Positions 26,523-34,701 of a stretch of DNA of 34,701 nucleotides are shown here, in pieces. A model generated the notes under the pieces. That model was not told where the DNA came from. It ran no database searches and worked only from the letters and a program-made list of their open reading frames with translations. Numbering within the stretch: position 1 is the stretch's first letter; the number at the start of each line of letters is the position of its first letter. Origin of the DNA: Candidatus Kapaibacterium sp. (lineage in GTDB: Bacteria; Bacteroidota; Ignavibacteria; Kapaibacteriales; WFXC01). The DNA is taken from the NCBI GenBank assembly GCA_015490805.1, contig WFXC01000015.1, positions 1-34,701 on the forward strand. Direction: 5' to 3'. The translations under genes and the position numbers were made by a program.

Positions 26523-27417
26523 TAGTGAGTTTCCCTTAATAGTTGCAAAAATTTTTCCGCTCGCTGTCTATCTGTCGGTTCACTATGAGCCAGCTTGATA
26601 ATTTTGCCAAGTTGCGCTTTTGACATCATTGATGCAAAGAATTCTCTTTCATCGGAGAGTACATTCCGGAGTTTATGATAAAGCTCCTCAACACTATCAA
26701 TTCTGAGGAATCCTTCCGATGGGGTTCTCTTGAGGTTGTAGAGTAAGGATTGTGCAGGGTTATCCAGGGGATGGGGATTTAAAGAGAAGAAACCCTGGAC
26801 GATGCCGAACTTTTTCAGAAGATCAACTTTCGTATGGTAGCTCTGAGAAAGAGGAGTATTCCCGAATACAAAAATGGGGATTGCAACAGACTTTGCGTCA
26901 GAGATTCGAATATTGAGGCTTTTGCCAATGGCTTTGAGCACCGTATCCGATCGGAGCAAACCGGGCGTTCCCTCGTGGGTTGAAAAGTCCCCAATGCAGA
27001 AAATGCTGTCCTGAACCGGATCATATTCCCAGTTCCAGACGATAGACATTTTGACCTCTCCAATCAGCACAATGTCCTCCGGATCTACCGTTGGCTGGTC
27101 TTTTCGAACGATACAACATCAGCAGGAGAACGTTTCGTAAGCCCGAATTGAGGACAAATAACGCCGCGTTTTGCGAAAGCCCCTATTTGATCAGCTAAGG
27201 GTTGCAAGAGGTGTTCTACCCACCGTTCGGTAAATTCTCCTATGAAAGCATTCCTGCTCTGCAGCGTTGCTTTCGTTCCCTGATAGCTTTTGGGCCAATA
27301 TGCTAAGTGTCGGTGATCGGCTGTACGGTAGAACAATTGTTCGGGTTTTACTCCTCTCTGAAGAGTCTCGCGGAAAAACTCCCGTTCGGTTTCCTTGTTC
27401 CATAGAGTGCTGGACAT
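26522..27417 (-). pseudogene. Frameshifted type II restriction endonuclease (PD-(D/E)xK)
   Basis: Two minus-strand frames join into one protein of about 298 residues. Frame one (27417 to about 27114) ends PADVV then runs into a stop at 27085. The second frame, entered at about 27112, continues IVRKDQPTVDPEDIVLIGEVKM without interruption to 26522. One missing base at about 27110-27114 restores a PAD...GEVK pattern, the PD-(D/E)xK nuclease core. The second frame's apparent GTG start at 27070 would lack the catalytic Asp. No slippery sequence is visible, so a mutation or a sequencing error is more likely than programmed shifting. The start is uncertain: AAGGAA lies 14 nt before ATG 27417. Exact endonuclease family not recognised. 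Confidence 0.8.
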
Positions 27418-27523
27418 AGGGATCGAAGAGAATTCCTTGTCTCGCCCAAGGATTATACGGGGTACACGGATAACGCCGTGCGATGTTGTGCAATGACCAA
27501 GTTATCCGTACTTGTGGGGAAAG

Positions 27524-30500
27524 TCACACTGATCTATCGTTTTCTTGATGTCCGTTGGCGTGCAACCGCTGGTTGTTCGGTTGCAGGGGAAGCTCGACCC
27601 GGACGATTGTTCCCTTATTTTCTTCGCTACGGATGGAAATTTTGCCGTGCAGCAGCTCTATGAAGTCTTTGAGCAAAGCTAAACCTAAGCCAGTGCCTGG
27701 AATATGCCCTACGTTGCTTCCCCGGAAGAAGGGGCGGAACACTTCGTGGATTTCGTCCTTCGGAATGCCGATGCCCTGGTCCTCCACTTCGATGACCAGC
27801 GAATCATCTGTAGCCATAACACGACACCAGATTGTGGAGTATGGGGGCGAAAACTGGCTGGCATTCTGCAGCAATGTTCGGAAGATGTAGTCCAGCAGGG
27901 GACGATTGTACTGAAAAGTCGGAGGTAAATTGTGCGTTTGAATTTCCAGCGTCTGCTGCTTTTCCTTAGCGATGGATTCAAAGGTTGCTCGGATATGCAT
28001 TGTAAGGTCGCGGGTTTCAATTGTATCGGTAAATTGTCCGCGGATCTGGTTTTCGTAAAGGGAATTATAGAAGGAAAAGTCATCCATCAACTTCCCCAGG
28101 TCCCGGGATCGTTGTATAATGCTTTCGATCAGCTTGTTCATCTGCTCTTCCGGAAGGCGGTGAGCATAGCGGTGAATAATGTCGGCAGAGGAAAGAATGC
28201 CGGTCAGAGGGGTTCGGATTTCGTGAGAGAGCAGGCGGATAAATCGAGAGCGCAGTTGATTGAATTCTTGCTCACGCTGCAGAGCTTCACGTAGACGCAG
28301 CTCTGAAAGGCGGTTTAGCGTCACATCATAGCAGTAAATGCGTAATCCTTGCGTCTCTGGGATAAAGAAGATTCGCTCTTCATAAATTTTGTCATTTACT
28401 TTGATTTCACGAATGAACGGTCGGTGAATGTAGCGAGTGAGCTCACCTTTAATATTGTCTAATCCCTTCAGAATGGGATGTTCCAATCGGCGCTTTGGAA
28501 GATCGGGAAATTGCTTTTGTGCGGCAGGGTTACAATACGTGACCGTCCCATCAGGTTGAATTTCAATAATGGGGTCAATATTTTGTTCTGGAAAGGAAGC
28601 TAAGTAGGCAAGCCGTTGTTCGGCATTTTTTCGATCGGTAATGTCAATTCCAATTTCAACAACTTCAAAAACCAGCGGATCGGCAGTGGGTAACTTCGCT
28701 GCATAGAGCTCAATCCAGCGGTATTCCCCGGATTTGTGCCGAATCCGGTATGACATTGTCAGGATAGAGTTGTCAGAAGGATTGTCCAGCCATGCTCCCC
28801 AGCGTTGCCAGAGCGTTTCGAAATCATCGGAGTGGATGATCTCATTCGAAGGGATCTGCTTGAATTCTTCCATAGTGTAGCCAGTGGATTGGACGAAAGC
28901 TGGGTTAGCATATGTGAGTTCTGTACGGACGACTCGATATTGGTTCGCTTTTTCCTCTCCCTCCGAATCCCCAGATTGAGGAGCATACTGGACCTCCAGA
29001 ATCATTAGACCAGCCGGTAGCATTTCCAGCAATTGCTGGTATCGTTGCTGGCTAGCTTTGAGCTCGAGTTCATATTGTTTCAACTGTGTAATGTCCAGAA
29101 CCGAAGCAACTACTTCCAGCGTTTGCCCATCGGGGGATTGGATCGGGTGATTAACAGCCAGCAGCCAGCGTCCTTGAGAGTGGATTTCTAAGGTATGTGG
29201 TTTACCGGTTTCAAAGACGGAGGAGATGGCTTGATAGACAATTTTGGCATACTCCGGATCAAAAACTTCTTCCGGGGATTTTCCTCGGACTTTTTCAGTA
29301 GTGAGTTCGCCGGCCAATTGGCCTTCCCGCAGAAGGTAGACGATTTTACCCTCAGGAGTTTTGCGGAGCCGGGCGACAATTCCCTGAAGGTTTTGCAGGG
29401 TCTTGCGGAAGTCTTCTTCCATTGATTGTTGCAGTGCCTGTTGGGCACGACGGAGTTCAGTAATGTCTGAGCATAATTGCACAATGGCATACGGATGACC
29501 TTCAGCATCGAATTCTGCGTACAGGAAAGTATCTAACCACAGTTCTTGTCCATTGCGATTGATGATTCGATAATCAAGGCGCTGAATGCCGGGGAAGTTC
29601 TGGGCGGACCATTGACGATAGAATTGGAAGACACGTTGGCGGTCTTCCGGATGAATCATTTCAATCAGTTCTTTGTCGCTGAGTTGCTCAAACTCCTCCA
29701 GCGTACAGCCTGCTTGCCGTTCGAATTCTGCATTGGCAAATTCGTAACGGTTTTCTTTTAGGAGAAAACGCGTGATAGCAATAGGGGCATTTTGGACTAA
29801 GCGAAACCATTGTTCTTGCTGCCTTCGGAATTGCTCCTGAAGTTGGCGGTGGGCGATACCGGCTGAAAGAGTATGTCCAATATGTTGGAGATTGGATTCA
29901 ATATTAAACGGTATACGTCGTATGTCTCGGTAGCCAACAACGCAAAGCCCCAAAGATGATTGGTCAGCCCACAGAGGCAGTACGTAGAGTGCCTGAATTT
30001 GGAGTTGTTGCAATACGGATCGAACGGTTTCCGGCAAGTCTTCGTCGTGTGGATGGTAACTTGTAACTGTTACGTTGGCTTGTTGAAACAAGAAATTCCA
30101 GAAGGTTTTCAGTTGTTGTTCTAAGGTTGGAGGAAATTTCTCTGGGATGCCAACGGCAGCTACGCATTGTAGCGCAGTCTGGGATTCTGTATCGGGTTGT
30201 TTCAAAAGGAGGCCAACGTAGTCACCACTGAGATATTCGTTCAGGAGTTTAGCAGTTGATTCATAAAGATACGAGAGTGTTTCAGCATTGAGAATAATGC
30301 TGTGGAGTTCATTGAGCAATTGTGAGATTTTTAGCGAAGACCGAAGTTGGTTTTCCAACAATTGTTGTTCTGTTACATCTAATTGCGTGCCCCATGCGCC
30401 AACTAAATGATCGTTTTCAATCATACCGATTAGGGAGTTGCGAAAATATTTGTCTCTCCCCTGACGATCAAGCTCGTGAGATAGAACATCCCGGAGCTGA

Positions 30501-31198
30501 TATCCTGAGAGGATGAAAGCTTCTAAGAATGCGTGATTTTCTGGATCATCTGGAATTAAAAAATCTCGCAATGGTTTGCCAATGATTTCAGCAGGGGATT
30601 GGTAGCCGTACATTTTTGCAAAAGTTTCATTGCAATAGGCAAAGTAGCCGTATTGAAACATCATAGCAATCTGAGTCTCCGGATCTGCTGAAGTTGGAAT
30701 TGGTTCAGCAGCGCGAGCAAACCAGATTCCTTCTTGGGCTAAGGAGAAATAAAGCTGGTATTCCCGATTTTGTTGTGATAATTGAGACCATTGCTGGTGA
30801 ACTCGAAGCAGTTGCTGAAGGCGAAAGTGGAAGAGGGGGGACTCGATGGCGTCGATGCCGATAACATCGATAAGGAGAGGGCTTGTTGGCTCAAAGGATT
30901 CAATAAGTCCAAGGTGCTCTTGTTTTTCCAGTAGTACCAACGTGGGGAGAGCAGAAGAATCGATAGTTTCTAAAAGAGATTGGGAACACAGTGAAGATTC
31001 TACGATGAGTCCAGAGTGGGTAGCCAGACTTAAGCGTGTCCGTAGGTCTTCTTCCGACTGGACCACGAATAAGGGGCAGTTAATCGTGGATTGGAGCGAA
31101 TGAATGATTTTTTCTAAAAAATGCTGAGGGTGGTGTTGACTAATGTAAATGAGAATAGGCTTTTGCGTTACCTCAAAGGTTAAGCTCATAGCGCACAT
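27524..31198 (-). CDS. Large multi-PAS/GAF sensor histidine kinase with a receiver-like N-terminus
   Basis: A soluble 1,224-residue kinase. The order from the N-terminus is: a receiver-like fold without phospho-acceptor residues (about 10-140), PAS (150-285, YCNETFAKMYGY), GAF-like (310-460), PAS (475-600, FANAEFERQAG), a further PAS-like segment (610-720), PAS (735-880, YANPAFVQSTGY), PAS (about 885-960, TYCNPAAQKQF), HisKA with H992 (LLSHEIRTPLTGIL) and HATPase_c (DQGIGIP, GTGLGLALL). Domain limits are approximate. The first Met or Met4 (ATG 31189) could start it. It is the last gene of a four-gene minus-strand cluster, 24 nt after the small unknown gene. No receiver partner or DNA-binding output is nearby. 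Confidence 0.92.
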   Translation of the reverse strand: MCAMSLTFEVTQKPILIYISQHHPQHFLEKIIHSLQSTINCPLFVVQSEEDLRTRLSLATHSGLIVESSLCSQSLLETIDSSALPTLVLLEKQEHLGLIESFEPTSPLLIDVIGIDAIESPLFHFRLQQLLRVHQQWSQLSQQNREYQLYFSLAQEGIWFARAAEPIPTSADPETQIAMMFQYGYFAYCNETFAKMYGYQSPAEIIGKPLRDFLIPDDPENHAFLEAFILSGYQLRDVLSHELDRQGRDKYFRNSLIGMIENDHLVGAWGTQLDVTEQQLLENQLRSSLKISQLLNELHSIILNAETLSYLYESTAKLLNEYLSGDYVGLLLKQPDTESQTALQCVAAVGIPEKFPPTLEQQLKTFWNFLFQQANVTVTSYHPHDEDLPETVRSVLQQLQIQALYVLPLWADQSSLGLCVVGYRDIRRIPFNIESNLQHIGHTLSAGIAHRQLQEQFRRQQEQWFRLVQNAPIAITRFLLKENRYEFANAEFERQAGCTLEEFEQLSDKELIEMIHPEDRQRVFQFYRQWSAQNFPGIQRLDYRIINRNGQELWLDTFLYAEFDAEGHPYAIVQLCSDITELRRAQQALQQSMEEDFRKTLQNLQGIVARLRKTPEGKIVYLLREGQLAGELTTEKVRGKSPEEVFDPEYAKIVYQAISSVFETGKPHTLEIHSQGRWLLAVNHPIQSPDGQTLEVVASVLDITQLKQYELELKASQQRYQQLLEMLPAGLMILEVQYAPQSGDSEGEEKANQYRVVRTELTYANPAFVQSTGYTMEEFKQIPSNEIIHSDDFETLWQRWGAWLDNPSDNSILTMSYRIRHKSGEYRWIELYAAKLPTADPLVFEVVEIGIDITDRKNAEQRLAYLASFPEQNIDPIIEIQPDGTVTYCNPAAQKQFPDLPKRRLEHPILKGLDNIKGELTRYIHRPFIREIKVNDKIYEERIFFIPETQGLRIYCYDVTLNRLSELRLREALQREQEFNQLRSRFIRLLSHEIRTPLTGILSSADIIHRYAHRLPEEQMNKLIESIIQRSRDLGKLMDDFSFYNSLYENQIRGQFTDTIETRDLTMHIRATFESIAKEKQQTLEIQTHNLPPTFQYNRPLLDYIFRTLLQNASQFSPPYSTIWCRVMATDDSLVIEVEDQGIGIPKDEIHEVFRPFFRGSNVGHIPGTGLGLALLKDFIELLHGKISIRSEENKGTIVRVELPLQPNNQRLHANGHQENDRSV

Positions 31199-31222
31199 AG
31201 TCAGAAAACGCCTTTGTAGTCA

Positions 31223-31549
31223 TTATTTACTCCGTCCTGAGATGATTGTGGATCCTCCGGCTTGAGATGTTAGTTTACGAAGCATCGATAGCGGTACAGG
31301 GTAAGTCTCATCGTGAAAGAGCGTTCCACGGATAGCCTTAATTTCTGCCAGATTCTGATCAGGTAAGATGTCTTGTACCAAGTACTGGATACCATCGGGC
31401 CATTCAATGGCATATTCGACAATATCCCCTTTATGAATGACCGCAGGGTCAGTGGTAGGATGATGTTCGGGAGAATTCCAATAGATGCCACGAGGATCCC
31501 ATCGGTACTGTTTTGTGAGAGCATTCAGAATTTTGCCCACAATGCCCAT
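31223..31549 (-). CDS. Hypothetical protein, small soluble
   Basis: A 108-residue protein without signal or membrane segments. The middle part (KGDIVEYAIEWPDGIQYLVQDILPD) reads as several short beta strands, possibly an SH3-like barrel; the C-terminus is polar. I do not recognise a family. It starts 14 nt after the DUF3467 gene and ends 24 nt before the large kinase gene, so it is almost certainly part of the same transcript. No clear ribosome-binding site precedes ATG 31549. Confidence 0.7.
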   Translation of the reverse strand: MGIVGKILNALTKQYRWDPRGIYWNSPEHHPTTDPAVIHKGDIVEYAIEWPDGIQYLVQDILPDQNLAEIKAIRGTLFHDETYPVPLSMLRKLTSQAGGSTIISGRSK

Positions 31550-31563
31550 AGGTATGTATTTTC

Positions 31564-31890
31564 TTAGTGAAACTGTACGTTTCCTTCACCAGCTACGGGG
31601 AAATTTGCAGGTGGCATTCCCCGAGGATCAACTTTAATTTCACCATATTGCTTCTCATATCGTGCAATATTTTCCTGTAACGCTTGCAAAAACATCTTAG
31701 CGTGTTGGGGCGTCATCACGATTCGCGCTAATACTCGCGCTTTGGGTACTCCAGGTAACAGCCGAGTAAAGTCAAGCACAAATTCCGCTGGGGAATGGGA
31801 AATAATAGCCAAATTGGAGTAAATCCCTTCTGCTTCTTTTTCACCTAACTCAATAGTGATTTGCTGAGGTTTAGTATGATCTTCCGCCAT
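31564..31890 (-). CDS. DUF3467 family protein
   Basis: A 108-residue protein with the family pattern: an acidic N-terminal strand (ITIELGEKEAEGIYSNLAIISHSPAEFVLDF), LPG, a VLARIVMTPQHAKMFLQAL helix and a final ENIARYEKQYGEI helix. DUF3467 proteins are common in Bacteroidota and relatives; their role is not known. AGGAG lies about 10 nt before ATG 31890. It sits between the TPR gene (22 nt) and the small unknown gene (14 nt). Confidence 0.88.
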   Translation of the reverse strand: MAEDHTKPQQITIELGEKEAEGIYSNLAIISHSPAEFVLDFTRLLPGVPKARVLARIVMTPQHAKMFLQALQENIARYEKQYGEIKVDPRGMPPANFPVAGEGNVQFH

Positions 31891-31912
31891 AAGTGTTTTT
31901 CTCCTGGTTTTG

Positions 31913-33433
31913 TTACTGTTTCTCTCTTAGTTGATCTGCCTTTTGAAAAGCAGCTTGAGCTTCCGCTATTTTGTTTTCTCGTAAGAGAATTTGTCCCAAT
32001 AGCTCGTAGTAGTCAGGATTATCTTTGTTTAATGGTTCTAATGCTTTGAGTTCAGCAACCAGCTCTTTATAGCGTTGCTTTTGTTGGAGCACCTGGTAGA
32101 TGTTGATTAATTCTCGCAGTACGACAAAATTGGTGTGTTTCCCCGGCAATTGTCGATAGCGTTCAAAGTAAACGGCTGATTGACGCAGCAGCGGAAAATA
32201 CCGGGAAGTATCTTCCGAACGCTTTTTGCCTGCCTCCACCAGCGATTTTTCCTGTTGCTGAATCTCACTCGCCATATTTTTATAGAGGGCACCCAGATTG
32301 AAAAGGGCAACATCAAATTGAGGATCCAGCTCTAAGGCCTTTTCAAATTGCTGGATTGCCTCCTGGCGTTTACCCAACTGCAATAGCGTTGTACCATAGA
32401 CTATACGGTAAGTCTTGTTCTCAGGGTGTTTGGCAATAAGTCGTTTGAGCGCATCTAAGGCTTCTTCTTGTTTGCCCAGTTGTTGAAGGATTCCCACTCG
32501 AAGGCGCATCAGATTTTCCTGAGGGCCCCACACACTCAAGGCTTCGTCAACATACTGCAATGCTTTTTGGAGCTGCTTGTGCCGGTTGTAGTAGTCGATA
32601 AGCATAAAGAACGGAGTTGAGGAGAAAACAGTAAAGCGTTTTTTCTCTTGCTGTAGCCAGTGGGAGGGCGGTGCAACGCGGAGCCCTTTGAGAAACCATA
32701 TCGTATCGTTGTCCATTGGCTCCTTCATCAAGAAAATATAGATTGTATCCCCGTTTTTGAGATAAGTTTCCACCCGGCGCCGTTGATTGACCATAGAGGT
32801 GTCAACAGCAACAGGTGTACCCAAGATTTGGTGCACTTTGGGTAATGGCGCGTTGAGCACAAGTTGATGCTGACGCAGAAATTCCCGTTCTTTCGCCCAG
32901 CGATTCAGGTATGCTTCAAAGGCACGAATGGTGCCTAAGGTATCGCCCATCGTTTGCTTGATAAAGCCCATCAGTTCATAATTTTCCGGGTTTTCGGGTT
33001 TGAGAGCAATAGCACGCTGTAACGCTTCCAGTGATTGCCGCAGAATAGTTGTATCTTGCTTATCGCTCCCCTGATTGAAAAGCTGTGCCGCTTTGTTGAA
33101 CTGTTCAACCCACGAGCGATAGAGCAGAATTTCTAAGTCACGGCGCTGACGGGGATTTTTGACACGCTTTCGTGCTTCCTGAATAGCTTCCAGCATTCCT
33201 TCAATATTCCCCGTCTCGTATCGAACGCGGGCTAAAAGATACCACGCTTCTCCATTGTCAGGGCGTTTCCGCAGTTCCTTCAATAAATTTTGTTCCGCTT
33301 TCTTCCACTCCTTTTGTTTCATTGCTAATTTCGCAGTGGTCATTTCTGAAGAAACACACTGGAAACTCTGCGCAGCAATGAAAATAATGCCCAAACTGAG
33401 CCATGCGAGGAGATGAAGACGCCGAACGTGCAT
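31913..33433 (-). CDS. Exported TPR protein, possible lipoprotein
   Basis: A 506-residue protein with an N-terminal export signal (MHVRRLHLLAWLSLGIIFIAA) ending near a Cys in QSFQCVSSEMTTAK. The Cys followed by Ser-Ser fits a lipoprotein, but SFQC is not a standard lipobox. TPR units follow at about 35-180 (AEQNLLKELRKRPDNGEAWYLLARV) and again at about 300-500 (EAIQQFEKALELDPQFDVALFNLGALY). A non-TPR insert at about 195-270 (VHQILGTPVAV, YLKNGDTIYIFLM) reads as a small beta domain. GGAG lies 10 nt upstream of ATG 33433. It is the first gene of the four-gene cluster. Confidence 0.88.
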   Translation of the reverse strand: MHVRRLHLLAWLSLGIIFIAAQSFQCVSSEMTTAKLAMKQKEWKKAEQNLLKELRKRPDNGEAWYLLARVRYETGNIEGMLEAIQEARKRVKNPRQRRDLEILLYRSWVEQFNKAAQLFNQGSDKQDTTILRQSLEALQRAIALKPENPENYELMGFIKQTMGDTLGTIRAFEAYLNRWAKEREFLRQHQLVLNAPLPKVHQILGTPVAVDTSMVNQRRRVETYLKNGDTIYIFLMKEPMDNDTIWFLKGLRVAPPSHWLQQEKKRFTVFSSTPFFMLIDYYNRHKQLQKALQYVDEALSVWGPQENLMRLRVGILQQLGKQEEALDALKRLIAKHPENKTYRIVYGTTLLQLGKRQEAIQQFEKALELDPQFDVALFNLGALYKNMASEIQQQEKSLVEAGKKRSEDTSRYFPLLRQSAVYFERYRQLPGKHTNFVVLRELINIYQVLQQKQRYKELVAELKALEPLNKDNPDYYELLGQILLRENKIAEAQAAFQKADQLREKQ

Positions 33434-33470
33434 TGCTGTGATACTCCAGTTGTTATTCTGTATATCAATT

Positions 33471-33478
33471 CAAAGATA
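33471..33478 (-). promoter_or_regulatory. Candidate -7 element (TATCTTTG) for the TPR-DUF3467-kinase cluster
   Basis: The minus strand reads TATCTTTG, the same octamer as upstream of gatA, 37 nt before the ATG of the TPR gene. A matching -33 TTTG is not evident. Confidence 0.35.
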
Positions 33479-33812
33479 CGAAAATTTCGTTACTTGCTTG
33501 ATAAATGTTCCAATATTCAGAGTCAGTCAAGGATGGAACAACAACGCAAATCCAGAAGGAAGAGTGGATTTTTTCGCTGATATGATTTTTTTTCTTTGCA
33601 GAAGAAAGTCTGTCGGGTGCTTCACTTGTCTTTCACGTTTGTGTGTATTATAAACTTCAGCAGAGAGTGGTGTAGTCTTGGACATTGGTTTTTGTTTCGT
33701 GCAATTTTCTCCGGCACTGGTGAGTTAAGATACAGGAGATGCATCTCTTAACGGCGGAGTGAAGCATAGAGGAGAACACGTGGGGATAGGCAGACTATAG
33801 TTAGCGGATGTT

Positions 33813-33840
33813 TTGGAATTTTTCGATAAATTTGTACAAT
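33813..33840 (+). promoter_or_regulatory. Candidate promoter of the terminal secreted-protein gene
   Basis: Two readings overlap. TTGGAA (33813-33818) and TACAAT (33835-33840) with a 16-nt spacer resemble sigma-70 -35/-10 boxes. TAAATTTG (33827-33834) fits the Bacteroidota -7 consensus TAnnTTTG. Either would start transcription about 40-50 nt before the ATG. Confidence 0.4.
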
Positions 33841-33890
33841 CGTGGTAGCATTAGTAGGTAAGTTTCACAATACCATCGCGAGGAACTGTG

Positions 33891-34701
33891 ATGAGACGAT
33901 TAGCACTTTTCTTTCAAGCGTGGCTGATTCTTCTTAGCGCTACGAGCGTGGCAGAAGCTCAGTTAGTCTTTGATGTCACAGGAGGACCGGGGAGTATTCA
34001 GCAATGGACAATAGGTGGGGTCTATAATCCCTATACTGATTGGTACTGGACCATTAAAAACCAGTACTTTGTTCGGGCTTCGGATATGCAGGCGGCGGGT
34101 ATGCCGCCAGGACTGATTGTGGGAGTAGCAGTGCTGGTGCGCAATGTGCCGTCAGGAATGCCCGCGCGGCAGATGACGGTAAAATTTGGGCTGACGAGTT
34201 TAACCCAGATGCCGGTGGGATGGAATTCGCCTTTCCCAACCGGGCTGACGGAAGTGTATTCCAACCCCAGTTTCGTGCCGCAGCCGAATCAGTGGAATGT
34301 GCACATGTTCTCAACGCCGATCCAGTGGGATGGGCAATCGAATGTGCTGATTGAGTTTTGTAGCTATCGGACTGGTTATTCCTCGCGCTGGCCAGAGTTC
34401 TGGATGACCACAACCAATCCTCCAGTGCCATCGCTCAAATATCGCTGGCGAGACCTCGGTAACTGGTGTAGTATGACTACCGGATATACTTCGACTTACC
34501 ATAACCGCCGCCCTGTATTCCGCTTCTTTGTTCAGACCGGCATCACTGAGTCCTTCCCCGATGATGTGGACCCGCGGCGGATTCTGCGCTCTGGTGAAGT
34601 ATACGACGGTAGCGATGCACAGCATCCGCATCCATACCTGAAGTTCCGCACCTCACCGGGACAACAACTCCAGTTGACCTACAAGATCGTGGGACCGCTG
34701 C
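33891..34701 (+). CDS. Secreted protein of unknown function, 3'-truncated by the window
   Basis: 270 codons are visible and the frame is still open at the end. It starts with a signal peptide (MRRLALFFQAWLILLSATSVAEAQ) and continues as a beta-rich, Trp/Tyr/Pro-rich exported domain (QQWTIGGVYNPYTDWYWTIKN; WNVHMFSTPIQWDGQSNVLIEF). This gives the look of a surface or adhesin-like domain. Around residue 215 a new segment starts (FPDDVDPRRILRSGEVYDG). The start is supported by AGGA at 33881-33884, 6 nt before ATG 33891. No family is recognised with confidence; large modular surface proteins of this type are common in the FCB group. Confidence 0.8.
   Translation, partial: MRRLALFFQAWLILLSATSVAEAQLVFDVTGGPGSIQQWTIGGVYNPYTDWYWTIKNQYFVRASDMQAAGMPPGLIVGVAVLVRNVPSGMPARQMTVKFGLTSLTQMPVGWNSPFPTGLTEVYSNPSFVPQPNQWNVHMFSTPIQWDGQSNVLIEFCSYRTGYSSRWPEFWMTTTNPPVPSLKYRWRDLGNWCSMTTGYTSTYHNRRPVFRFFVQTGITESFPDDVDPRRILRSGEVYDGSDAQHPHPYLKFRTSPGQQLQLTYKIVGPL

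Larger units (their letters stand above)
33434..33890. other. Divergent intergenic region with candidate promoters
   Basis: 457 nt between the minus-strand TPR operon and the plus-strand secreted protein gene. Candidate promoter elements lie near both genes; the middle part (about 33500-33800) shows nothing recognisable. Confidence 0.5.

Noticed and set aside
27191-27493. Alternative minus-strand frame at the 5' end of the endonuclease
   Set aside because: It overlaps the nuclease N-terminus in a different frame, and its downstream part is not protein-like; a second frameshift could not be shown.

Overview
The window is a stretch of chromosome from a Gram-negative bacterium. It carries mostly housekeeping genes plus a large two-component signalling content. 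Outer-membrane functions are present: an arabinose-5-phosphate isomerase for KDO/LPS and an MlaE-type lipid-transport permease. So is a bacillithiol enzyme (BshC), a DUF3467 protein, and several TAnnTTTG elements resembling the -7 box of Bacteroidota promoters. Together these suggest the FCB group (Bacteroidota/Chlorobiota/Kapabacteria-like). This is an inference from gene families, not a database match. No prophage, transposase or CRISPR array was seen.

Layout. 1-2.2 kb: 3' part of a 2-oxoacid dehydrogenase E2 gene, then tRNA-Val(UAC) and tRNA-Leu(CAA), then an intergenic block of REP/BIME-like hairpins. 2.2-4.5 kb: gatA and a secreted alpha/beta hydrolase. 4.5-13.8 kb: a co-directional run of an AGCS-type Na+/amino-acid symporter, two sensor kinases with receiver domains whose genes overlap, ligA and bshC. 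14.0-17.6 kb: a minus-strand 40-residue-repeat TPR protein, murB (+), terC family (-, overlapping murB tail to tail), and a DUF4234 membrane protein (-). 18.1-21.2 kb: nuoF without other nuo genes, a 31-bp duplication of its 3' end, two small membrane proteins and an LD-carboxypeptidase. 21.2-25.4 kb: an intergenic region with palindromes and MraZ operator boxes, then mraZ-rsmH, a second REP-like locus, and an mlaE-like permease gene followed by kdsD. 25.6-27.4 kb (-): a restriction-modification pair whose endonuclease gene is frameshifted. 27.5-33.4 kb (-): a four-gene cluster encoding a TPR protein, a DUF3467 protein, a small unknown protein and a 1,224-residue multi-PAS/GAF sensor kinase. 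33.9 kb to the end (+): the 5' part of a secreted protein gene.

How it fits together. murB, ldcA, mraZ and rsmH concern the cell wall and its recycling or regulation. kdsD and mlaE concern the outer membrane. Three kinases lack a DNA-binding output, so they must signal through partners outside the window. The symporter overlapping the first kinase gene suggests linked transport and sensing. The most unusual DNA-level signals are the REP-like hairpins, whose stems vary by compensatory changes, and four unrelated non-coding or gene-end direct repeats that share a spacing of about 66-67 bp.
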